This document shows, piece after piece, positions 27,557 through 34,453 of a DNA stretch of 64,000 nucleotides. The DNA is from Pseudalgibacter alginicilyticus (GTDB lineage Bacteria > Bacteroidota > Bacteroidia > Flavobacteriales > Flavobacteriaceae). Both the position numbers and the translations under genes were made by a program. The number at the start of each line of letters is the position of its first letter. The first letter of the stretch is position 1. A model generated the notes under the pieces. That model saw only the letters and a program-made list of their open reading frames with translations. It made no database searches and had not been told where the DNA came from. The DNA is taken from positions 1,860,001 through 1,924,000 of the forward strand of contig NZ_CP012898.1 in assembly GCF_001310225.1 (NCBI RefSeq), read 5' to 3'.

Positions 27557-29017
27557 TTAAATGCCGCTTATAAAACTGCCATAAGGATCTTTAAATTGAG
27601 TTCCTTCTGTAAACCGGAATTTACTAAGTTGTTTATATTCTACCAAAGCCCAAAGCACAAATTCTTTTACAAAATAACTATCCTGTTGGGATAAGTTGGG
27701 TTGATATTGCCCCAATAAATCATCTAATGGAGAAATAGCATCTAACAAGTTTTTATACTCTTTATCTCTTAAATCATCCAACAGTTCAAAACCTTCTTTC
27801 TGATTAAAAAACCAAGAAACTATTGTATCATACACGCCTTCATCTTCTTGCTTTTTCAATTTTTCAATTTTAGGAAAAAATTCTGGAAACAGTCTTTTAA
27901 CTGCTTCACCTATTAAATTATATGCTACCGCTGCGGCACCTTCCTGTTCTCCTTCATAAACTAACTCCACCTTTCCTGTAATGGAAGGGATAATCCCTAC
28001 AAAATCACTTAAACGCACCGTAGTTTCAGCATCACCTGATAATAATGTGCGCCGTTCTGCCGTACTCAATAAATTTTCTAAAGCTGTAATACTTAGTCGT
28101 GCACTTACACCGCTTTTTGCATCAATAAATTCACTTTCGCGCGCTTCAAAAACAATTTGCTCTAATAAATCTCTTGCCAAATCTGGAACTTCAACGGTTT
28201 GTTTTTGATTTTCAACCAATTTAGCTTCCTGTTCTGTTATTAATCTTGCGGTTTCAATATCAACTGGATAATGAGTTAAAATCTGAGAACCAATTCTATC
28301 TTTTAAAGGCGTTACAATACTTCCTCTATTGGTATAATCTTCAGGGTTTGCTGTAAATAAAAACTGAATATCTAAAGGTAATCGTAATTTAAAACCTCTA
28401 ATTTGAATATCGCCTTCTTGCAAAATATTAAATAAAGCTACTTGAATTCTAGCTTGTAAATCGGGCAACTCATTAATTACAAAAATACATCGATTGGCTC
28501 TTGGAATCATACCATAATGAATCACTCTATCATCTGCATAGCTCAATTTTAAATTGGCTGCTTTAATAGGATCTACGTCTCCAATAATATCAGCAACAGT
28601 AACATCTGGTGTTGCTAATTTTTCAGCAAAACGCTCACTTCGATGCAACCAAGATATTGGTGTATTATCGCCTTCATTGTTAATTAATTCTTGAGCGTAT
28701 CTTGAAATAGGATTTAAGGGGTCGTCATTTATTTCGGAACCTTGAACATAAGGGATATATTCATCTAACAAATTTAACATTAGCCTCGCTAAACGTGTTT
28801 TTGCTTGTCCGCGTAACCCTAACAAATTAACATTGTGACGCGATAATATAGCACGTTCTAACTCAGGAATTACGGTGTTTTCATAACCATGAACGCCTTC
28901 AAAAGTAGTTTCTTTATTTTTTAATTTCTCGATTAAATTATCTCGTAATTCATCTTTTATAGATTTTGATTGATATCCAGATTTTTGTAATTCGCCTAAT
29001 GTTTTTATGTATTTCAT
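27557..29017 (-). CDS. MoxR-type AAA+ ATPase
   Basis: 486 residues from the ATG at 29017; an upstream TTG at 29032 would add five residues. Walker A is GLRGQAKT (residues 67-74), Walker B CIFVINEL (~177-184), followed by the sensor region FLFTANPEDYTNRGSIVTPLKDR. The layout fits the MoxR/Mg-chelatase-I branch, chaperone-like ATPases that work with a VWA-domain partner to insert metals or mature complexes. The gene directly downstream of the VWA gene, 90 nt apart on the same strand, encodes it, so the pair is intact. The substrate complex is unknown. Confidence 0.88.
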   Translation of the reverse strand: MKYIKTLGELQKSGYQSKSIKDELRDNLIEKLKNKETTFEGVHGYENTVIPELERAILSRHNVNLLGLRGQAKTRLARLMLNLLDEYIPYVQGSEINDDPLNPISRYAQELINNEGDNTPISWLHRSERFAEKLATPDVTVADIIGDVDPIKAANLKLSYADDRVIHYGMIPRANRCIFVINELPDLQARIQVALFNILQEGDIQIRGFKLRLPLDIQFLFTANPEDYTNRGSIVTPLKDRIGSQILTHYPVDIETARLITEQEAKLVENQKQTVEVPDLARDLLEQIVFEARESEFIDAKSGVSARLSITALENLLSTAERRTLLSGDAETTVRLSDFVGIIPSITGKVELVYEGEQEGAAAVAYNLIGEAVKRLFPEFFPKIEKLKKQEDEGVYDTIVSWFFNQKEGFELLDDLRDKEYKNLLDAISPLDDLLGQYQPNLSQQDSYFVKEFVLWALVEYKQLSKFRFTEGTQFKDPYGSFISGI

Positions 29018-29122
29018 ATTTGACTCTTGCAAACCCTCACAAAAGAGAGTATTATTGTGGTTATAAAATTTATTAATTTTTCGTATCTACCCCCCTACTT
29101 TAAGACATCCCAAATAAGAATT

Positions 29123-30250
29123 CTACCCTTTAATTCTTTTTTTTCTGTTAGTTTCATAATCTTCAAAAATCATTTCACCTAAACCTTTAAGACCTGTATA
29201 AAAGGCTTTCCCTTGATTAGCAAAAGTAAACTCTCTAACAAATTGCATTAAGTAAGGGTCTTGAGCAATCATAAAAGTGGTTATAGGAATATGCAATTTT
29301 CTTGCTTGTTGTGCCATCATATAGCATTTATTTACTATATGTTTATCCAAGCCGTTACTATTTTTATAATATTCGCCATCGGGTAAACGCAAACAGCTTG
29401 GTTTTCCATCAGTAATCATAAAAATTTGTTTATTAGTATTCCGTTTTCTACGCAGTAAATCCATTGCCAACTGTAAGCCTGACACTGTATTAGTGTGATA
29501 AGGGCCTACTTTTAAATATGGTAAGTCTTTAATCTCAATTTGCCAGGCATCGTTTCCAAAAACTAATATATCTAAAGTATCTTTTGGGTAACGAGTTGTA
29601 ATGAGTTCTGCTAATGCCATGGCTACTTTTTTAGCAGGTGTAATTCTATCTTCACCATATAGAATCATGCTATGGCTGATATCTATCATTAAAACGGTAC
29701 TCATTTGCGATTTATGAAGTGTTTCCTCAACCACCAAATCATCTTCAGATAGAGTAAAATTTCCAATACCATGACTTATTTGAGCATTCTTCAAGCTCTC
29801 CGTCATAGACACTTTATCTAGAGCATCACCAAATTGGTAGTTTCTAAAATCGCCTGTGTGTTCATCACCAACGCCAGGGCTTTTACTTTTATGATTTCCT
29901 TGTCCGCTTCGTTTTATCTTTCCAAAAATATGATCTAACGCTTGTTGACGAATGGCTCGCTCTGTTTTAGCAGTAATAGCTAAAGAACCATTCCCTTCTG
30001 GATCCTTTTCTTCTCGTAAATACCCTTTCTTTTTTAGGTCTTCAATAAAATCATCGATAGTATACTCTGCTGTGGTCAATTTATATTCTACATCTAACTG
30101 TCTTAACCAATCAATAGCCTCATCAAAATCACCAGAAGTATGTGTAATAAGTTCTTTAAAAATTTCAAAAAGTTTTTCAAAAGAAGATTGAAAAGGTGCT
30201 TCATATTTTTTAAAAACAAATCCTTTTCTTGAAGTAAAATCATGTATCAT
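29123..30250 (-). CDS. VWA domain protein, partner of the MoxR ATPase
   Basis: 375 residues, no signal peptide. Residues 1-110 are helical and charged. The von Willebrand A domain starts near residue 183, with the metal-binding MIDAS motif D190-x-S192-x-S194 in MIDISHSM and a later TDGKPS. A basic, glycine-rich linker (KIKRSGQGNHKSKSPG) separates the halves. MoxR-VWA pairs act together in maturation of protein complexes. It lies between the Crp/Fnr gene and the MoxR gene on the same strand. A long inverted repeat ends 4 nt before its start codon, suggesting control at the RNA or promoter level. Confidence 0.87.
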   Translation of the reverse strand: MIHDFTSRKGFVFKKYEAPFQSSFEKLFEIFKELITHTSGDFDEAIDWLRQLDVEYKLTTAEYTIDDFIEDLKKKGYLREEKDPEGNGSLAITAKTERAIRQQALDHIFGKIKRSGQGNHKSKSPGVGDEHTGDFRNYQFGDALDKVSMTESLKNAQISHGIGNFTLSEDDLVVEETLHKSQMSTVLMIDISHSMILYGEDRITPAKKVAMALAELITTRYPKDTLDILVFGNDAWQIEIKDLPYLKVGPYHTNTVSGLQLAMDLLRRKRNTNKQIFMITDGKPSCLRLPDGEYYKNSNGLDKHIVNKCYMMAQQARKLHIPITTFMIAQDPYLMQFVREFTFANQGKAFYTGLKGLGEMIFEDYETNRKKRIKG

Positions 30251-30253
30251 AGC

Positions 30254-30280
30254 TGTATAAAAATACTATATTTTTATACA
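30254..30280 (-). promoter_or_regulatory. Inverted repeat at the VWA gene start
   Basis: TGTATAAAAATA (30254-30265) and TATTTTTATACA (30269-30280) are perfect 12-bp arms around a 3-nt centre. They end 4 nt from the VWA start codon at 30250. As RNA this forms a hairpin next to the start; as DNA it could be an operator. A second small dyad, ATCATG-CAA-CATGAT, is at 30311-30325. Confidence 0.6.
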
Positions 30281-30341
30281 TAAACCATAGGGGAACTATT
30301 GGATTTATCTATCATGCAACATGATTTTTTTAATAAAGAAT

Positions 30342-31019
30342 TTATTCTACTCGTTTTAACCCTTCTAAATCCTTTATTTTTATCTGTTTACCTATTGTAG
30401 CTATTAAGCCTTCTTTTTTAAATTGTGAAAGTACTCTAATGGCAGATTCAGTAGCAGTGCCTACTATATTAGCCAAATCTTCTCTAGATAGTAAAACACT
30501 TAGAGTACCATCCGGATTTTCACCAAAACTATCGTGAATATATATTAGGGTTTCTGCTAATCTTTGTCTAACAGACTTTTGTGCCATATTTACAATAATA
30601 TCATCTGCTTCTCTTAAATCATTTGCCATACTTTTAAGTACATCAAACGTAAACTCAGGATTTTTGTGTAAGTATTTTAATATTTCATTTTTTGGAATAA
30701 AACAAACTTCCATATCGTTTAAAGCAGTTGCTTGCAAATTTGATCGCTCTTCCGTAACCACTGAACGTTGCCCCAATAAATCTCCCTTTACAACCATCTT
30801 AACAATTTGATCTTTACCATTTGAACTGAGTTTGGTAAGCTTACAAATACCATCTCTAACACAATAAACACCACCCAATATTTCACCCTCTTCAAAAATA
30901 ACCGCTCCCTTTTTAATAACTTTTGATATTTTACAATTAGAAATACGTACCAATTCTTCTTTACTCAATGTTTTAAGAGAGTTAAATTGTTTAATGATAC
31001 ATTGCTCGCACTTACTCAT
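30342..31019 (-). CDS. Crp/Fnr family transcriptional regulator
   Basis: 225 residues: N-terminal cNMP-binding-type beta-roll (residues ~20-130), long dimer helix, and a C-terminal Crp helix-turn-helix. The recognition helix has E191 and R195 in TESAIRVL, matching the Glu and Arg that Crp and Fnr use to read a TGA half-site. Cysteines C4, C7 and C29 cluster at the N-terminus, with C53, C59 and C106 further on. That is similar to, but not the same as, the Fnr [4Fe-4S] spacing, so cluster binding is possible but unproven. It lies 64 nt downstream of the universal stress gene on the same strand, so the dyad promoter there would also control it. Candidate reader of the TGACA dyads in this window. 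Confidence 0.9.
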   Translation of the reverse strand: MSKCEQCIIKQFNSLKTLSKEELVRISNCKISKVIKKGAVIFEEGEILGGVYCVRDGICKLTKLSSNGKDQIVKMVVKGDLLGQRSVVTEERSNLQATALNDMEVCFIPKNEILKYLHKNPEFTFDVLKSMANDLREADDIIVNMAQKSVRQRLAETLIYIHDSFGENPDGTLSVLLSREDLANIVGTATESAIRVLSQFKKEGLIATIGKQIKIKDLEGLKRVE

Positions 31020-31083
31020 AATGAATATTTATAATTTTAAAATATTTAAAATACTACAACTAACTATATAATTTGATATTAAT

Positions 31084-31923
31084 TTAGTGTAGTATTAAAA
31101 AAGGAACTTTGGTATAATAGCTTATCTTTGGCATTGTTGGATGGAATAAAATTTTTTGAAAATAGTTAAGATTTTTAGCCAACATAGTTATTAAATTAAT
31201 CTTATTCATTTCAACAAAATTCTCAACACCCTCTTCAATATTTTTATTGGCTAAAAAATGAAAACTATGCTCATGTTCACTAAGATAGTCAACTAAGAAC
31301 TCTTTATTAGCTTTTTGGTCACTATTCAATTCACCTCCTTTTTTATCGATATATAATACTCTTGTTGCAGAATTATTTCTTTTTATTATATCAGAAAAAG
31401 GTTTTAGTGTTTCGGTTAGGTAGAAAAAATGAAAATCAGTTGGAAAAGCAATTTCACTTAGCTTGGTATATTTAGCGTTTTCAGGAATTACCAACGTATT
31501 ACACATAACTTTTGTTATGACGTTTCCTGTATTTGTTCCAATATTATTTTTTTTATACCCAGATGCCCCTTTAGTTCCCATGGCTATAAAATCAATCTTC
31601 TTATCAACAACTTGTCTTCTAATTGAATCTATCATATACCCTTGATCCGTTATTGTAAAAAACCGCTGGTTACCATTTAGTGGTAAAGATTTATTTATAC
31701 GCTGCAATGTTTCTTGCAATCGTTTTTTTGGTGACTTTACCAATACATCCAGTCCTAAATCTCCTTCTATATCATTAGTAGCTTCAGGTTTTACTGAAGT
31801 GTTAGGGGTATTTATATGCAATAAATAAAAGTTACATGGCGAATTACTAAAAAAATCGCATGCGTATTCAATTGCATTCCATGCATTTTGCGAAAAGTCG
31901 GTGGGAATTAATACGTTCATCAT
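31084..31923 (-). CDS. Universal stress protein, tandem UspA domains
   Basis: 279 residues. The first UspA domain begins VLIPTDFSQNAWNAIEYA and contains GTKGASGYKKNNIGTNTGNVI, the G-x2-G-x9-G(S/T) nucleotide-binding loop. A second, more degenerate domain follows from about residue 150 (EIAFPTDFHF). It is cytoplasmic, with a role in stress survival inferred from the family. Its promoter carries a Crp/Fnr-type dyad with the same spacing as the oxidase and pflB promoters. It is probably the first gene of a unit with the Crp/Fnr regulator, giving autoregulation. Confidence 0.9.
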   Translation of the reverse strand: MMNVLIPTDFSQNAWNAIEYACDFFSNSPCNFYLLHINTPNTSVKPEATNDIEGDLGLDVLVKSPKKRLQETLQRINKSLPLNGNQRFFTITDQGYMIDSIRRQVVDKKIDFIAMGTKGASGYKKNNIGTNTGNVITKVMCNTLVIPENAKYTKLSEIAFPTDFHFFYLTETLKPFSDIIKRNNSATRVLYIDKKGGELNSDQKANKEFLVDYLSEHEHSFHFLANKNIEEGVENFVEMNKINLITMLAKNLNYFQKILFHPTMPKISYYTKVPFLILH

Positions 31924-31940
31924 GCTTTGCTTGTTGGGTA

Positions 31941-31983
31941 CAAAGGTAAAAGCATGAGAATTACTGAAATATGACCAAAATCA
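31941..31983 (-). promoter_or_regulatory. Promoter of the universal stress/Crp-Fnr unit with Crp/Fnr-type dyad
   Basis: On the minus strand TGATTTTGGTCA (31972-31983), a TGA-N6-TCA dyad, is followed after 23 nt by the -7 element TACCTTTG (31941-31948). The leader to the ATG at 31923 is about 15 nt. Dyad quality is weaker than at pflB or ccoS, but the spacing is identical. Confidence 0.65.
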
Positions 31984-31997
31984 TACTTAGCCGTTAA

Positions 31998-33056
31998 TCA
32001 ATGAATACTTTTTAGTTGATTTAAATCTAATATTTTAATATTTCGCCCTTCAATTTCAATAATACCCATGTCTTTAAAACCAGATAATGCTCTGATTAAA
32101 CTTTCAATGGCTATGCCTGCTACACTTGCTAAATCGTTTCTAGAAATACGAATAGCTTCTTCTGGTTTTTTGTTGAGTTTTTCGGCAAACATTAAAATGG
32201 TGGTTGCTGCTCGTTTTTTTACTGAGCTATACGCCATTTGCAATAATTGATCTTTTACACCTGTAAGATCTTCTGATAAAAGCTGAATAAGTTCTAAAGT
32301 AATATTATGATTGCTGGTGAGTATATTTTTAAGTTCACTTTTAGATAAGCTAATTAATGTAGTTTCTTGAATAGCTGTTGCCGTTTCTTGATACGTAGTA
32401 TTTTGTGTAAATGAGGTATATCCAAATAAATCATCTTCTTTATATACAGCCGTAGTCAGGCTTTTTCCTTGCTCGTCTAATTTATGGCACTTTACTAACC
32501 CTTTTGATATCAAGTATATATTATTCGAGTTTTTGCCTTCTTCGTAAACTAAATCACCTTGAGAATAGCTTATTTCTTCTCCATTATCTTCAAAGAAATT
32601 TTTAAGATCATTAAGTGTTCTTATTTCATCATTATCAGTTGATACGGGCTTCTCCGCTTCTACAATTGTATTTTTATCTTTTAAAATAGATGCCTTAGCA
32701 AGTCTACTTTCTATTGCACTTATCAATTCATCTTCTTCAAAAGGTTTTGTAATATAGTCATCTGCACCTAAATCCATACCTTTCCTAACATCTTTACGCT
32801 CCGTTTTTGCAGACAAAAATATAAAAGGAATATGCTTTGTATTACTATTCTCAGCAAGAGCTTCCAAAACGCCATAACCATCTAATAAAGGCATCATAAT
32901 ATCACAAACTACAATATCTGGCAAGTTGTTTTTTGCCATTTCAATACCCACTTTTCCGTTAGGAGCGGTTATAACATCATAATGAGACAATTCTAATAAT
33001 TCTGCTGTATTTTCTCTTAGAATAACATCATCTTCAATTAATAGTACTTTATTCAT
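31998..33056 (-). CDS. CheY-Crp hybrid response regulator
   Basis: 352 residues: a receiver domain (1-125) with D9, D10, phospho-acceptor D52 in VVCDIMMP, and the Lys in TKPFEEDEL; then a cNMP-binding-type roll (~150-265) and a Crp helix-turn-helix. The recognition helix has E318 and R322 in IESLIRAL, the same E-S-x-I-R pattern as the stand-alone Crp/Fnr protein, so both may read the same DNA. Its start overlaps the stop of the histidine kinase gene by 8 nt, so the two are co-translated. The pair lies back to back with the cbb3 oxidase genes. I infer redox or oxygen control of that cluster. Confidence 0.92.
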   Translation of the reverse strand: MNKVLLIEDDVILRENTAELLELSHYDVITAPNGKVGIEMAKNNLPDIVVCDIMMPLLDGYGVLEALAENSNTKHIPFIFLSAKTERKDVRKGMDLGADDYITKPFEEDELISAIESRLAKASILKDKNTIVEAEKPVSTDNDEIRTLNDLKNFFEDNGEEISYSQGDLVYEEGKNSNNIYLISKGLVKCHKLDEQGKSLTTAVYKEDDLFGYTSFTQNTTYQETATAIQETTLISLSKSELKNILTSNHNITLELIQLLSEDLTGVKDQLLQMAYSSVKKRAATTILMFAEKLNKKPEEAIRISRNDLASVAGIAIESLIRALSGFKDMGIIEIEGRNIKILDLNQLKSIH

Positions 33057-34296
33057 TATTAACTTTATTTTTTAATGTAATTGTAAATGTACTTCCTTTA
33101 TTTTCCTCGCTTACAAAATCTATAGTTCCTCCCAAATTTTCCAAATGACTTTTTACAATATTCAATCCAATCCCGGTTCCTTGAGTAAGTAAAGCGTTTT
33201 CTGCTCTAAAATAACGGTTAAATATTCTTTTTTGATCTTTAACAGGAATACCTATTCCGTTATCTGAAATTTTAAAAACAGTATGCTCCTCATCTTGTGT
33301 TATCAAAATATCTATTAAGGAATTTTCAGAAGAATATTTAATAGCATTATGAACCAAATTGGATAACGCTAACTCAACTGTTTTTTCATCTTGGTATAAT
33401 GATATACCATCAATGTTTTCTGGATAATTAATCTTCTGACCTTGCTTTAAAAGCATATTAGAATTATACACCACTTCATTAACTACTTTACTCAACTTAA
33501 AGGTGCTTAAATTATAATTAATTTTTCCTGTTTCTAATTTCTCAATTGACAAAAAGTCATTTAATATATTATTTAAGTAGTGTACCTTATCTGAAATTGT
33601 TTTTATATGCCTATCCCGTTTCTCTTGTTGCTCAGTTAATTTATACTTTCCCAACAACATAGCCGAAGTTAAAATTCCACTTAAAGGTGTTTTAAATTCA
33701 TGAGATACAAGCGACAAAAATTTTGTTTTTAACTCATTCAGTTCTTTTTCTTTTTTTAGTGCGTTACTAATTTTATTTTGAGCTTCAATTCGTTTTTTTA
33801 TTTCTGCATCGCGTTCTACATTTACAGTTTTTAGTTCTTTTACTGTATTACTTAGCTCATTGGTACGGGCTTCTACTTTTTTTTCTAACTGAGAATTTAA
33901 CTCATGTAACTCTAGTTCTTGTTTTTTTCGTATTGAAATATCAATAACTAATGCCATTACAAAAGAACCTTCATCAATATTTAATGGATTTAAACCAGCC
34001 TCAACAGGAAATGTACTACCATCTTTTCTAGCTCCATACAAATCACGACCTTGCCCCATTTGCCTGCTTGATTTGTCTTTCATAAAACCTGAAACATGCT
34101 CCCCATGATTAGCTTTATACTCTTGAGGAATTAATATTTCTAAAGGCTGATTTAGCAATTCATCTTTATTGTAACCAAACATTTTTTCTGCTGAAAGATT
34201 TGTAGAAACAATTTTTTGTTGTGCATTAACTACTATAACACCTTCTGAAACAGCTTCAAAAAGCACATTAAATATTTCTTTATCACTTCCTATCAT
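33049..34296 (-). CDS. PAS-domain sensor histidine kinase, FixL-like layout
   Basis: 415 residues, no membrane segment. A PAS domain (~10-125) is followed by a coiled coil (~125-190), a HisKA domain with H199 in SLVSHEFKTPLSG, and an HATPase domain (SDNGIGIPVKDQ, GTGIGLNIVKSHL). In the PAS domain H64 and R84 are 20 residues apart and align with the heme ligand His200 and distal Arg220 of Bradyrhizobium FixL in the same sequence context. Many related PAS domains keep these residues without proven heme, so oxygen sensing is only a hypothesis. Partner is the CheY-Crp regulator, with which it overlaps. Soluble and cytoplasmic. Confidence 0.9.
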   Translation of the reverse strand: MIGSDKEIFNVLFEAVSEGVIVVNAQQKIVSTNLSAEKMFGYNKDELLNQPLEILIPQEYKANHGEHVSGFMKDKSSRQMGQGRDLYGARKDGSTFPVEAGLNPLNIDEGSFVMALVIDISIRKKQELELHELNSQLEKKVEARTNELSNTVKELKTVNVERDAEIKKRIEAQNKISNALKKEKELNELKTKFLSLVSHEFKTPLSGILTSAMLLGKYKLTEQQEKRDRHIKTISDKVHYLNNILNDFLSIEKLETGKINYNLSTFKLSKVVNEVVYNSNMLLKQGQKINYPENIDGISLYQDEKTVELALSNLVHNAIKYSSENSLIDILITQDEEHTVFKISDNGIGIPVKDQKRIFNRYFRAENALLTQGTGIGLNIVKSHLENLGGTIDFVSEENKGSTFTITLKNKVNNE

Positions 34297-34350
34297 TATA
34301 TTTGCTTACATATTTTTAGCATTAAGACTTACATCTGAGCTAAGTTTATT

Positions 34351-34358
34351 CAAAAATA
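34351..34358 (-). promoter_or_regulatory. Candidate promoter of the histidine kinase operon
   Basis: TATTTTTG on the minus strand matches TAnnTTTG, 54 nt before the kinase ATG. It faces away from the ccoI promoter and shares its dyad at a 26-nt rather than 23-nt gap, so shared control is uncertain. Confidence 0.35.
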
Positions 34359-34384
34359 AATGTTTTGTAAAAATATATAAAACA

Positions 34385-34427
34385 TGACAAATATCATATT
34401 TAAAGCCTATATCATTTCTAACTTTTG
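34385..34427 (+). promoter_or_regulatory. ccoI promoter with Crp/Fnr-type dyad
   Basis: TGACAAATATCA (34385-34396, one mismatch from a perfect dyad) is followed after 23 nt by AACTTTTG (34420-34427, one mismatch from TAnnTTTG) and a leader of about 25 nt to ccoI. The spacing equals that at pflB, ccoS and the stress gene. Confidence 0.65.
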
Positions 34428-34453
34428 CACAAGGTATAAAAGAGCAAATAAAA

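Noticed and set aside
34359-34396. ccoI dyad as a shared operator for the divergent histidine kinase
   Set aside because: The gap to the kinase -7 element is 26 nt, not the 23 nt seen at the other four promoters; kept only as a possibility.
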